Shown here piece after piece: positions 47,395 through 60,415 of a stretch of DNA of 64,000 bases. The stretch's first letter is position 1. Every line of letters begins with the position of its first letter. The stretch comes from Arthonia radiata (lineage: Eukaryota; Ascomycota; Arthoniomycetes; Arthoniales; Arthoniaceae), in assembly GCA_002989075.1 (NCBI GenBank), contig PSQN01000004.1, positions 1,302,001 through 1,366,000 of the forward strand. Direction: 5' to 3'. Both the position numbers and the translations under genes were made by a program. The notes beneath the pieces were generated by a model, which was not told where the DNA came from, made no database searches, and saw only the letters and a list, made by a program, of their open reading frames with translations.

Positions 47395-50300
47395 AGGTTT
47401 TATTTTAGTTTTCTATTAATTTTTCTATTTGGAATATTCTTTCTATTTTATAAGATACTGTTGTTTGCCTTGGTATTATCTATAAGCTCGAATCGTTTCG
47501 ACCTTATACTTAGGTTCTTAGTTATTAGAAAGGATTTCTAAGTTAGGTCGTTCTACTTCTTAAAAGTAGACTAACTTTAATAGCGCTATATAGAATATAG
47601 AGTGTATTCTTATTATCTTTAAGAGTTTAAGTTTAAATATTACAAATTCTAATTGCTGTAAGATTTTAAACGGTCTTGTCTTAGTATAGTCGAGTTTCTT
47701 ACTTAATTTAATAGTCTTTATATTTCTTATAAGTAAGTAAGCTCTTTCTTCTTCTTTTATACTTGTATTTAGGGTAGTTCTTAACTCGTTATACTATTTT
47801 CTTGTTTATTCGTTAATAAACTCGCTGTTAGACTTTAACTACTAATATAGAGTTTTTATATTTATAGCTATTTACGTAGTTAATTTATTTTTTGTAGTGT
47901 TTTATAGTTATCTTCTCTAAAGAGGGTAATAGCTATATAAGATATAGAATAGAGTTATTTTAATTATATTATTTTTTATATTGTTGTACGTAGCTTGCGC
48001 TACTAGTAGTAATTATACTTAGTCGTTTTACTAGTAGTTAATATATACTCAGAGATACTATTTTAGTGTTTAATTTGTTTGTTCTGTCTGTCTGTCTGTT
48101 TACAGATAAAATAACGTAGACATTTTCTGTTTTGTTTCTAGTTATTATATTAGAGATATTTAAAATTATAAGATAAATTTCTAGTCTCTGTCCGAAACAA
48201 TTCTCTGTAGTTAACTATAGTTTGCTAGGATAATCTAAAGGAATATATATACTAATTGTTCTAAATTGCTAGCTTTCTTGTAAGATACGAAGTACGCGTA
48301 CTTCGTTAGTTTATTGTATATAATTAGAATAGCGTTGTAAGCTACTTTTATAAGTAGATCCTTAAAAATTAGTAATTTAGTAATAAAGTCTAGTAAGACT
48401 ATATACTATAGTCTCTTAGATATCTTTAGTAGCTGTAGTTTACTGTATAGTAAATATTTTAAATGCTTAGTTTTTGCGCAAACGTTGCATTCTCGGATAT
48501 AATTCTCGACGTAGTGTCGAATTCTCGGGATATAGTAGGTTCTTATAATCTTTTCTATAGTGTTATCGATACTCTTATGTTCTTTTGTTAGGTTATTGTA
48601 GAAGTTACTAATAATGTGTTGGGTTAGATTTCTCGGAACATAGATCTTATCTTAAAATTCGTAATAGCCTTTATTGTTCTTAGTTAATCTTAGATATCGT
48701 TTCTCGTTTTTTTAGTAAGTTTTAGGGTCGCTTAGAATATCTAGAATTTAGCTATCTAGTTTAATAACAAACTTGGTTATTATAGCCAACTAAGTGTATC
48801 TAATCTCGTTATTATATTCTTAAAATATTGTGTGCTTAACGTATTTCTTATTATTAAGGTAATTAGAGCGTTAACTTAGAGCGTCGGCTCTATCGTTCTC
48901 AGAACTCTTCTTGTAGATAATAATAAAGTTGTATAAAGCTATAGTTTCTAACTATCTAACTTATCTATAGTTAAGTTTCTTTATTGTTATAAAGTAAGTT
49001 AGGTTCTTATAGTCTGTATATACTATAATTGTATAGTTTGCTTCTTTTAGGTAAGCTCGCTATATCTCGAATACTGCTATAATAGCTAAAAGCTCTTTAT
49101 TATAAATATTATAGTTCTATTTTATAGATAATATCTTCCTTAAGTAGAAAGCTACTGGTCTAAGCTTTCTTTCCTTATTATTTTAACTTATATATGCTCT
49201 AATTGTATAGTCTAACGCGTTTATTTCTATAATAATTAGTAAATTAGAGTTAAATATTGCTAATATAGGTTTAATCTTAAAAGCTTTTTTAAGCTCTTAA
49301 AATACTAATTGTTCTTTCTATGTCTAAAGGAATTCTATCGATTGTTTTATTTATTAAGATAGCGGTGCTATAATTTGGCTAAAGTTAAATATCTATTGCC
49401 TGTAGTAGTTAGTAAAACTAAAAAACTGTTGCAATTATTTTATATTCTTTAGTATAAGCTAGGTTAAAATAGATTAGATCTTTAAATCTTTTATTTAAAG
49501 ACTGTGCTCGGTAATTATAAATCTAAGAAATTCGACAGATTGTTAATAAAACTAGGTTTTCTTAATATTAATTTGTAAATTGATACGTACTAATCTTTCT
49601 AATACCTTCTTAATATATTTTTTATATTCTTTTAGTATACGGCTGTATACTAAAATATCGTTTAAATAAGTAGTTATAAATATATCTAAATAATCGCCGA
49701 GTATATTGTTAATTAGTTCTTAGAATAATACTAGTACGTTTATTAGCCTAAAGGGTATAACGCAATACTTAAAAAGTCCGTATCTAGTATAGAAGGCTGT
49801 CTTTTATTTTTTATCTTCTTTTATATAGATTAAGTTATAAGCTCTTTATAGATTAAACTTAGTAAACTATTGTACGTTATATAATTAGTCTGTTATTTCG
49901 TTAATATATAGTAAAGGGTATCGGTTTTTAATAGTTACTCTGTTTAATTGTCTATAATTTATATAAAGTTGTAGTTTACTATTCTTCTTTAGTACGAAGA
50001 GTATTAGGTATCCGGCTAGTAATATTAATTTCTAGATAAATCCTTTCTTAAGGTTTTTGTTAAGATAGTCGCAGAGCGCTTAATTTTCTACTTCTAATAG
50101 AGAGTATATTAAACTAAATGTTGGTATCTTACCTTCTTATAAAGGTATTATATAATCCTACGGTTTATATTCTAAGAGAGCTAAGTTTAGCTTAGCTTTC
50201 TTAAATAGGTATTAAAATTAATTGTATTCCTTAAATATTTTAATAATTAACTAAGTACTTGTTGTTATATAGAATCGTTAGCGTATGATTATCTTTTATT

Positions 50301-50900
50301 TATACTTACGTATAGTTAGCTATAGATAATATACTACGTTAGACTTTTCTTGTAAGATGTCTAAGTATCGGAGTGTAGTAATACTAATTCGCGTAAGTTC
50401 TTTATCGCGCTCTTTATTCTTACTACTAAAGATAGCTTATAGAGTATCTGTTCTATAGAACGACTCTTGTTTAGAGTGTTTATATCTAGTAAAGAGGAGT
50501 TTTCTAGTTCTTTAATCTACTTTTAGGTTATATTGTTATAACTAAGGTATACTTAGTACGGCATAGTACTAGTTAATATCTACAATATTATAAGTAATTT
50601 CTTCTTAATAGTCCTTAATTATTATACTTATTAGCAAAGTCTTATAGTTAACTCTTTTTTCTACCTCTTAAAATTTAAATAGTACGTAGAGTAATTTCTT
50701 CTTTTATATTTATATTTAGTACTCTTTAACGCAGCGTATTAAAATAAAGTTGCCTGTTACGCTTAAATCGATTATAATTTTAATATTTCTATAGTTTATT
50801 GTTGTCTAAGTATATAAGTATGTTTTATAGAAAGCCGAGCTCGTATAAAGCTGTGCTTTTAGAGAGTTTAACTGTTAGACGGGCTAGTACTACTACTCTT
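47395..50900 (-). pseudogene. G pol: protease, RT, RNase H, integrase, chromodomain
   Basis: On the minus strand. The protease ATA codon is at 50775 (IIIDLSVTG-type), RT active site Y-L-N-D lies near 49670-49650, integrase near 48750-48050, and chromodomain near 47510-47440 (QGNNS-YLIK region). The copy aligns throughout with C1 at similar spacing and carries TAG/TAA stops. The G-to-A loss of the first catalytic aspartate is shared with C1, C2 and H. Confidence 0.75.
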
Positions 50901-52029
50901 ATAGCAGTTAGTTTAGTCTTTTTTCTATTAATTATATATGTTCTAAAGTATTCTAAGTACTAGAACCTATTGTCGGTTAATTTATTATAAGAATTTCTAT
51001 ATAAAATGTCCTAGTACTACTTTTATTATAACGTTTAGTTTATTGTTTACGATCTCTATCTTAATTATACAACTATTGCTAGTTAAAACTCGTTATATCT
51101 ATAGATTGTATATCGTTAGTTAAAAATATTAGTACTAACTACGCAATTCTAGACCTCTAATAAGGTAGTCTACTAGTTATTGTAAATATAAGTAAATATA
51201 TCTCAGAATATTATTAATATCTCTATTAGCGCTTAACTTCCTATTATAGAAGACTAACTAACAAAGTCTCTATATTATTTCTTTCTAACAGATTAGAGTT
51301 TATTCTTTCTAGTTAGTATCGTTCTTAAGTAACAATTCTATATTATTAGAATCTATATTTTTGTCTTTAAGTCGTTATTCTACTTATAACGTATTATAGT
51401 TACTATCTTACTTAGCTTCTATAGTCTGTTCTTTCTTAAATTTTCCTTAGGTTTCTAAGTAAGGCGACCTAGATCTTCTTTAGATAAGGCTTAGTTTCTG
51501 TATTAAATCTTGTTTCAAAGATATTAGTTTTCTCGGCTACTATCTTAAATCCAATTTGTCGGATTTATAGGTCGTATAATCGTTATCGTAGTACATAGTT
51601 TAGAATAGTATTTTGTATAGTACAACGGTATCTTGTATCTACTACCTTAGAATAGTATAGCTAATGTTATTTCAGTCCTATAAATTTTATTGTTTCTATT
51701 TTATTTGTTGTTCCTTTATTTCTTTCTATAACTTAATGTCTGTATTCTAGTTTTTATATAAGTTAAATAAGTTCTATTCGTTATACTTCTTGTTAGAAAA
51801 AACCTAGTAAGTGTCTTTCTAGTTATAAAAGGTATTTTAGTAGATATCCTTCTGCTTCTTAGTTAGTTTAGTAACGTACTTATATTAGTTCTAAATAATC
51901 TTTTGTAGGAGACCTAATTCTTAAAGGAGACAACCTTTAGTTAAGTCTATATACTAGCGGTCGGAGAAGGCTGCTAGTAATTCTATTGCCTTATTGTAAC
52001 TATTGTTCTCTTGTATTTAGATAGTTATA
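50901..52029 (-). pseudogene. G gag, 3' part
   Basis: The minus-strand continuation of gag upstream of protease, aligning with the long gag extension of H and C1, including the part that corresponds to the LLAAFSNRW segment of H (near 51960). It is interrupted at 52029 by F and resumes at 59474. Confidence 0.65.
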
Positions 52030-52685
52030 TATTATAATACACTAAGTAGAAACATTACTATATGCTTAGATCGGCAATACTAACAAACAAATATATACGA
52101 CGCTAATGTATAATATAAGTTAAACAAGAACGATAAGAAGCGTATATATAAAACGCAACGATCGTACGAATCGAAGCAACACTTATAAACAAAATGAACG
52201 TACTATTCGTCTAAATTAACAGAAATATAAAGTATATAACGAATATAACAAACTATATAGACTATATAGATAAAATAGGTATTTACTCTAGTAAATAGCT
52301 ATCCGTAAATTTAAATTTAGAATTAGTATTATTGTTTAATATTAACTTTAAGATATTAAATCTAATTAATTTATCTTGCTGTAACGTAATTAGTAAGCTA
52401 TAAGCAATTCTTATAAGTATTAGTATAAAGTAGGACTCTATAGCTATATTAGTGTATAAATAAAGCAACTAAGTTTTAAGAGAGCTTTTTTATACAGCTT
52501 TAGTATATCTTCTAGCTTATTATATTACTAGCTAAGTTCTTTATTTAAGACTTATAGTTTGTTTCTTACTTTCTTAATCTCCTTTTTTAAGTTAAATATT
52601 TTAATAATTATCTTTCTTCTAAGATTATATTACTCTTAATATAGAATAAAACTAAGTAAAGCGGTTATAGCCGTCTAGCGTTATA
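52030..52685 (+). repeat. 5' LTR of F
   Basis: Starts TATTATAATACACTAAG and ends CTAGCGTTATA, the inverse of the E LTR. The internal side continues CTTTTATAAATCGCC. Confidence 0.88.
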
Positions 52686-52949
52686 CTTTTATAAATCGCC
52701 TTAAAGTAACTAATAAACTAAGATATGTACTACTGTTCTTATAACTAATTTATTTAGAAACAAGACTCTATTAAAAAATAACTCCTTAGACAGTTCTTTA
52801 GAGAAAAAATAAAGAAAGGTTTCTTAATACCAATCGTTTAGCCTAACTTTTATATAAAGTATACTAATTTTGTCCTTATATAAGAGTAAACAAGTAAAAA
52901 TCCGAACAATACCGCAAATATACAAGCTAAGTACTCTAAATACTCTTAA

Positions 52950-54700
52950 ATAGATTTTAAAGGACCTTTTTAGAAAGGCAATAAATTAACTAAAATTTTT
53001 AAATTAACCTTAAAAGACTAGCATACTTTAAGACAAAGATGTTACTATAGTATATAAAAACAATAACATTAAGATACTAGAATTCTAAGGAGATCGATAG
53101 TCTCTATAAATATTTCTTAGTCTATATTAAATTAACTTTATTAACAAATAAAGAGAGCTAGCTATCGATATAAAGAAGGTAATCTATATAGAATTATATT
53201 TATACGGAGACACACTCTTATAGTTCTTATTATTTCTAGATAATTATCTTAATAACGGTAGCAAAGCAAAGAAAGAAATAAAACGTATATTTAAATCTTA
53301 TATAGTATTTATAACAATACTTAAGAATATATATAGAAGAGAAAACTAAAAGCTTAAAGTATAATATAAGCTAGAAGAATTTAAATAAGGCAACTTAATA
53401 GTAATATAGTACGTAGCTAAGTTTATAACGTACGCCTATATTACAGAATTTAACAAGAAGGCCTTAGTAGTTTAGTTTTATAAGAGACTCAACAAAAAGA
53501 TAAAAAATCTTATGTTATACGAGGAACGCGTAGAACGACTTATAGACATTAAGTTTTAAGTAACGAGACTTAACTAGCGACTTTAAGAGTAAAAACGTAA
53601 ATAAACTAGTAAATAGCCTAGTTAGATACCGAACACGTTCTAATCTCGCTATAATAACTATTGTACTAAACTTATAGATCTTAATACGTTCTAAAAGAAA
53701 GAACCGCGACCTAGTTAAAAGAAATATAGAAAACTTTTAGAAAAGGACTAAAAGTATTAACTTACTAACAACTTCTACCTCTACTACGGTAAAGAGAGCT
53801 ATAGAGCAGCCGAATGTAAATTTAAACAGTAAGGCCCGACTAAGAAGCTCTATACTCTTAAACAAGACGGATACAATAAAAAAAACGTAGCTAAAGTATT
53901 AGTATAACTTAAAGTATATATAATTAAAAATCTTAAAGAAAATTCTCTTTTAGCAATAACTATAGGGTTACTAGACAGTATTCACTAAAATTAAGTTTTA
54001 CTATAAGATAACTACTATAAGCAGCTTTTAGTAGTGTTAGCTCGCAATTAGAAATAATAACTTTAAGAACTTAAGAATTATAATATTAAAGCTCTATAAT
54101 ATCTTATAAGACTTGTAGCTATAAAAGAATTAGAAGACTAACCGATTAACGAATCTTAAACTTTAGTAGCTAACAAAGAACAGCTTCGAGAAGAAGAAGA
54201 ATTATTATTATTCAAAGAAGATAAAAAATAACTTAACTATACAGACGCAATATTACAACTATAAACGGCTAGATTATATTTATAGGATTTAGAAGCCTGA
54301 GCAAGAATACAGTTACTTATTAATAAACTTAAATTTATAGGTCAAGACTACAAACTAGTACTACGCCTTAATAATATTCTCGTTAATATAGTATTAGAAG
54401 TAGTCTTATTCTTAAGATAGTACGTAATATAAGCAATTTAAATTAATAAAGAGTAGCGAGTGTCTATTAAACAGTTTAAGGGAAGATTAAATACAGACAA
54501 TATATTCTAAAAACAAGTTATTTTAAACTATTATAACACATAAAAACTCGCATACAAATGTACATTAAAAAACAACAACGCCGTCTATAGACTAAGGGAA
54601 GTACAAGAACGACGGTGTCTAAGTCTCTACCTAAGAAGCTAGTAGAAACACTTTATTCTCTATGAGAAAAAGAACAAGAACTTATTAAAGCACTACTTAA
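52950..54700 (+). pseudogene. F gag with zinc-knuckle remnant
   Basis: A gag frame upstream of protease. The knuckle remnant near 53782 reads YYGKESYRAAEC (CxxC lost to Tyr, last Cys kept). It lies in frame 1 of the window, while protease and RT lie in frame 0, a -1 relation. Extra charged segments follow (LREEEELLLFKEDKK near 54190). The start codon is not identified. Stops are TAG/TAA. Confidence 0.6.
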
Positions 54701-57700
54701 CAAAACACTAGTTACAATTATAATCGATTTAGAAGCAACAGAAAATTTTATCTACTTCAATACAGTATCTAAAATTTAGAAAAAATAGCATAAAAAAGGA
54801 TTTCCGTACAATCTACAAGTTACGAATAGATTTAGAAATATATATTATAACGGCGCTATTATATATAAAGTTAGAACTACTATAAGAACAGCAATATTTA
54901 AAGTAAACATTATCTTAAACGTTACTAATACTGAAGCATACTAAGTTATACTAGAAACGTCTTTTTTAGATTAATATACACTAAAATAGAGAAAAGCACT
55001 AACGTTATTCCTTAAACAAGAAACAAGACAGTACCAAACTATTTTGTTAATAGACAGTTTACAAGAGAACGCTATCAACGAGTTAGCAACGGCTATGCCA
55101 ATCTACTATACTAAAAGACGCAAAGAGCGTACTCAAATAAGAGAAGTAGTCGAACTAACAAGCTACAATACTTCTTAATCGATATTACCTAAGGAATACT
55201 AGTAGTATAAACAAGTTTTTAGAGAAGAAGCCGATAACGAGTTACCTAAACACGTACTATAGAATTATAAGATTAAGTTTCTACCCAACTTAAATCCTAA
55301 AAACACTAAACTATACTTAATAAGACTAAACTACCGAAACAAATATAAAATATATATTAACAAACTTAAGAAGAAAGAATTTATTAGAAAATTAGAAGCT
55401 CTATTTAGATATTTCGTATTCTTTATTCTTAAGAAAGAAAACAAACTTCGACTAGTTATTAACTATCGACCAACAAATTTAATAACGAAGAAGAACGGAC
55501 ATCTTTTACTACTTATTAATAACGAAATAAACTCTCTTTAAAGAGCCCAATAGTTTACAAAAATAGACCTTTGTGAAGCATACAATTTAATCTGAATACG
55601 AGAAGGAGACGAGTAGAAAACAACATTCAAGACGCCTTTTAGCCTCTATAAATACCTTATTATACTCTTTAAACTAGTAAACGCCCTAGCAACCTTTTAA
55701 CGATATATTAACTTAATACTAAGAAAGTACCTTAATAAGTTTATTACAGTATATATAGATAATATTATTGTCTACTTTAGAACGCTAAAGGAATACAAGC
55801 AACATATTATATAGATATTAAAATAGCTAAATAAATACAACCTTTGTATTAAGCTTTAAAAGTATAAGTTTTATATATAAGAAACTAACTTCTTAAGATA
55901 TATTATTTAGCTCAATATAATTAGAATATTACTAAATAAAATAAAAGCTATACTTAAGTAGCCTACTCTAAAAAATATAAAGGAAATATAGTTCTTTCTT
56001 AGCTTTAGAAACTTTTACAAGAGATTTATTAACGGATACTTTAGAGTAGTCTTATTGCTTACAAGACTTATATAAAAAGATTTACCCTTCGTATAGAGAA
56101 AGAATTAAAACAATGTATTTTAAGATCTTAAGTAGCGGTTTACAACCGTATTAGTTCTAACAACCTTTAACTACAACAAACTAACTACTATAAAGACAAA
56201 CGCATCCAACTTTATAATCGAATTAGTACTTAGCCAACTAGATAAAAATAAAATACTATATTTAGTAGTATTCTACTTAAGAATAATAATAGCACTAAAA
56301 CTAAACTATAATATTTATAATAAGGAACTACTATTAGTAGTTAAATCGCTTAAATATTAGAAGCACTATTATATAATATTAAAGCACTAAGTATATATTA
56401 TTACTAATTATAAAAATCTAACTTATTTTACTAGCACTAAAGTTCTTAACCGACGGCAGGTTCGATAGATAGAAGAGCTAGTATTATTTAACTTTCAAAT
56501 TACGTATCAGAAAGGATTAGAAAATTAGAGAGCCGATACTCTTAGCCGGAGATTAGATTATATAGCAAACAAAATATACGTCTTATATATAATTCTGCGA
56601 TATAATTAAGATAAAATACTTAAATTTAATAAAACTAAGAAACTTTTAGTAGTAATAAAAGTAGAGGACTAGTTAAAAAGAAACAAACTAATATAAGAGT
56701 ATAAATAAAACTAAGTAGTCTGCAATAATACTATAAAGCTTGATAATAAGTATAAACTTAAAATATTTAATAGTAAAATTTATATTCTAAGAAATATACA
56801 TAGTACCGTTATTCGTAAAGCTTATAAAAAAGGATACTAAGAAGTTACTATAATTATAAAAAAGATTATAAAAACATATTCTATTCTAGAACTTAGAAAA
56901 ATAATTAATAACTATATTAGTAAGTATAATATTTATAAAAGAATTAAAAATAAATAATATTAACTATATAGCTTTCTCTAGCTCTTAAAGATACTAATAG
57001 AACTATAAAGCTTGGTCGCTATAGACTTTATTACAGACTTACTACCTTCTAAGGAACTAGAAAACGATATAAAATACAATATAATTTATATAATTATAGA
57101 TTAATTTACAAAGTACAGATACTTTATTTCTATAGTATAAAGCTGTACCGTATATAATATAGTATTTCTTTTATATCGATATATTATTACTTAATATAAA
57201 GTATTAACAAAAACTATCTCTAATAAAGACAAACTCTTTACTTTAAAATTCTAGAAATTAATACTTAAACTTATAAGTATAAAATAAAAGCTATTAACCA
57301 GCTTTTATTTATAAACCGATAGATAGATAGAAAGACTTAACTAAATATTAGAACAATTTTTACGCGCATATATTAATTATACTTAAGACAATTAGTCGCA
57401 ACTGTTGCTACTAGTATAGTTTACGTACAATAATAGTAAGTCGTTAACTAGTGAAACGCTATTTTAAATTAATTTTAAACGGAATTCTACCTTATAATAC
57501 GACGTAGACGTAATAGTAGTAAACTTAGAACAGGCAATTAAAATTTTATAGTATAGAAAGATAGTCTACAACTATCTTTATTAACAGCTATACTAGAATT
57601 TAGAAAAAATAAGGGCGCAAGTAAACAAGTTACGGTCTATAAGACTAAATCTTAAGGAGAGGGATACAGTTTATCTTCGCCGAAAGTACGTTAAAACTAA

Positions 57701-58035
57701 ACGACTCTATAATAAGTTAGACTATATAAAACTTAAACTATTTAAGATCTTAAAGGTACTTAGACTAGTTACCTTTAAACTAAAGTTACTATTAACAATA
57801 CGTATATACAATATCTTTTATAAGTTACTCTTTAAACTAGTACTAAAGAACGTACTACAACTAGAATCTATCGAACTAGCAGACAAAAACTAAGAAGCAG
57901 AATATAAAGTCGAACGAATCCTTATATATCGCCAATAAGGCAAAATACGCAAATATCTTATTAAATAGAAGGAATATTTAGATACAGAGAATATATAGAA
58001 ACTAGTATCTAATATACTTAACGTACTAAGGAGAG
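54701..58035 (+). pseudogene. F pol: protease, RT, RNase H, integrase, chromodomain
   Basis: Protease IIIDLEATENFI begins near 54717. Reverse transcriptase lies near 55350-55900 (KLRLVINYR, TKIDLCEAYNLI) with active site Y-I-D-N at 55752-55763, one aspartate kept. RNase H lies near 56170-56560, with LSRRLDYIAN after it. The integrase zinc region is near 56850-56960, and its core near 57015-57480 (VAIDFITDLLPSKELENDI, TDR). A chromodomain lies at about 57897-58035 (EYKVERILIYRQ, YLIK-KEYLDTENI). RT and protease share one frame. F keeps more motifs than E but is stopped many times. Confidence 0.8.
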
Positions 58036-58812
58036 TAAAAGAGTACTATAATTAACATTAATTAATATTTCTAAAGGTATTAGTACTACTTTCTATACCT
58101 TAACTAGTAGACTTACTATTACAACTAACTAGCGTCTTAATAGATTGTAACTAGAATCTATTAAAAAATCTATCGGTATTCGGCCTATTAAAATTAAAAA
58201 CTAAATTACTAATATTATATAACCTATAAACAGAAGGAATCTGTTTATCTATACTAACGGCCTTATCTTACTTATACAAGAAGAAGGTATTTTAAGAAAA
58301 TATGTCTTCTTACTTCTTTTATATTAAAGATATTTCTTTCTCTAAATTTTAGAGCTAAGTTAAAAGTAACTTACGAAGACAAGTCTTTGCGTTAAAAGTC
58401 TTAAATAAACAATAAACTATAAGAAACGTTAAATAACAATCTTATAGCAGAAGAAGAGGACAACTTATACTCTTTAACGTTAAACTAGATATTATAGTCT
58501 TTCTTACGATTTATACTGTAATATCGAGTATACGACCTCTTAAGGTATAAAGCGACATAATACGTCTCGCTAGCGGCTTAATACTAGAAATAAGCAGACA
58601 TCGTAATAGAACTACGGGCGATAAGTAGTTTAAACTAAATAAGATAAGAGACGTGTATATCGATACGTATACGTTTCTAAGCTTTATTACTGTTAGTATC
58701 GTTTCGACGTTTAAAAAGTATAGCGGACAAATATATCGAATAAGAAGATAAGTATAAAAGAAGTAAAATATTTAAGAACGTTCGAGAACAAATCGTTTTA
58801 AAGAGGAGCTAA
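58036..58812. other. 3' region of F with a stop-free antisense frame at 58514-58771
   Basis: The stretch between the chromodomain and the 3' LTR. On the minus strand 86 codons from 58771 to 58514 are free of stops (PLYFLNVETILTVIKLRN, SSIKPLARRI), then TAA. The counterpart in E (34821-35042) is open as well. On the plus strand the reading is broken by TAG/TAA. A purine-rich AAAGAGGAGCTAA at 58800-58812 is the likely polypurine tract. Function unknown. Confidence 0.35.
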
Positions 58813-59468
58813 TATTATAATACGCTAAGTAGAAACATTACTATATACTTAAATTAGTAATACTAATAAATAAATATATATAACGCTAATATATAATATA
58901 AGTTAAATAAAAACGATAAGAAGCGTATATATAAAACATAACGATCGTACAAATTGAAGCGATACTTACGAACAAAACGAATATACTGTTCGTCTAGATC
59001 GATAGAAATATAAAGTATATAATAAATGTAACGAACTACATAGACTATATAAATAAAATAGATATTTACTTTAGTAAATAGTTATCCGTAAATTTAAATT
59101 TAGAATTAGTATTATTATTTAATATTAACTTTAAGGTATTGAACCTAATTAGTTTATCTTACTATAACGTAACTAGTAAGCTATAAGCAATTCTTATAAG
59201 TATTAGCGCGAGGTAGAACCTTACAGCTATATTAACGTATAAATAGAGCAATTAAGTTTTAAGAGAGCTTTTCTATATAGCCTTAGTATATCTTCTAGCT
59301 TATTATATTACCAACTAAGTCCTTTATTTAAGACTTATAGTTTGTCTCTTGCTTCCTTAATCTCCCCTTTTAAGTTAAATATCTTAGTAATTATCTTCCT
59401 TCTAAGATTATATTACCCTTAATATAGAATAAGACCAAGTAAAGCGGTTACAGCCGTCCGACTTTATA
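58813..59468 (+). repeat. 3' LTR of F
   Basis: A 656-base partner of 52030-52685; starts TATTATAATACGC and ends CCGACTTTATA before the target duplication TTATA. Confidence 0.88.
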
Positions 59469-59473
59469 TTATA

Positions 59474-59901
59474 TTAAACTATTGTTATAGAGAGCGGGGC
59501 TTATAAGATCGATTATTGTGCTTGTTTCGTTCTATACTATTAAACTATTGTTTCTTAAAACGGTATTTCTTAACTTAATACTCTAGTTTCCCGCAATACA
59601 AGTATAGCTTGTTCTTTATTCTGTGTTCTCGTTTCTAGTTGTTTAGTTTCTTATAGGGCTTTATAAAGTCTAATTCTATTAAATTACTCCGGTTTTATTA
59701 TAAGTTGTGCTTACTTTAAGCTTAAATAAACTTACCTAAGTTAGCTTCTTTCTTCTCTAACTGTCGTTTAAAGTTGCTGTTATTAATTTTCTTGGCTCGT
59801 TTCCTAAACTTTTCTAGTTTAGTAAACTTTTCTTTATAAATATAGATAATCTCTTTAATATAGTTCTTTAAGCTTTTATAAAAGATATTAACTAAGAATC
59901 C
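59474..59901 (-). pseudogene. G gag, middle part, cut by H
   Basis: Gag of G resumes after F. On the minus strand a zinc-knuckle remnant (NKLYLYCGKLE, one Cys kept) lies near 59625-59585 and a preceding helical part (IYKEKFTKLEKFRKRAKKIN) near 59860-59790. It aligns with C1 and H and stops at 59901, where the H LTR begins. Confidence 0.7.
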
Positions 59902-60373
59902 TGTTACGGGTACCAGCCCCAGACGGCCTAGCGTACACCCAAGCATCAACCACCGCCAGTCATCTCAGCCCTACCAGCATTATTTCCGACTAAGCCTATA
60001 AACCCGCCGTAGGCATTATCGGACAAAACGGCTATAAGAGCCTACGTTCCTTACAAACCCAATATAAGCATTATCAAGATTAACGGACACAGAGGAACTT
60101 CCCTATATACCTTAGATTATATAGCTAGACTAATGGCCGACCTTAGGATAAACTTTAGTCTATTAACTTAATATCTAAATATAAGTTCCTTAACTATATT
60201 TAGGTAACGTACTTTACCTTCTATCTACTCTAGTTAAGCCCCTCTTACCCTCTGTAATTTGTCTCGCCTCTCCTACCTTTTAGTCTCTAGCATACGAGAC
60301 ACCTACTACTAAGATTAATAAGCATACAAGGCAAGTAAGCCTTAGTTCGGTCCTTCTAGCGACCGGCGTTACA
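59902..60373 (+). repeat. 5' LTR of H
   Basis: A 472-base LTR by comparison with C1 and C2: starts TGTTACGGGTACC and ends CGGCGTTACA. The bases that follow (CTTTAACAGACTCGCTACG) are conserved in C1 and C2 but do not begin with TGG, so the primer is not an ordinary tRNA 3' end or the priming mode differs. Confidence 0.85.
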
Positions 60374-60415
60374 CTTTAACAGACTCGCTACGAAAGTAGA
60401 GAAAGCAGATTAATT

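Larger units (their letters stand above)
52030..59468 (+). mobile_element. Element F: second chromovirus family, full length, RIP-mutated, nested in G
   Basis: A 7,439-base plus-strand element with LTRs 52030-52685 and 58813-59468 (656 bases each) and perfect target duplications TTATA (52025-52029, 59469-59473). Without F and one TTATA, G reads TAGTTATATTAAACT exactly as C1 does at 21142-21156, which proves the insertion. It is the same family as E, in opposite orientation. Confidence 0.92.
46530..59901 (-). mobile_element. Element G: chromovirus of the C family, truncated at both ends, interrupted by F
   Basis: Minus-strand element in two parts, 46530-52029 and 59474-59901, separated by F. 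Only the last 60 bases of its 3' LTR remain (to GTAATA at 46589), because D abuts it. Next come polypurine-like bases, the accessory frame, pol and part of gag. At 59901 it is cut by the LTR of H. Its LTR end differs from both the C1 and H types, so a third U3 variant of the family is present. Confidence 0.8.

Noticed and set aside
52283-52468. Minus-strand open frame of 61 codons in the F LTR
   Set aside because: Lies wholly within an LTR and is interrupted in the other LTR copies of the family.
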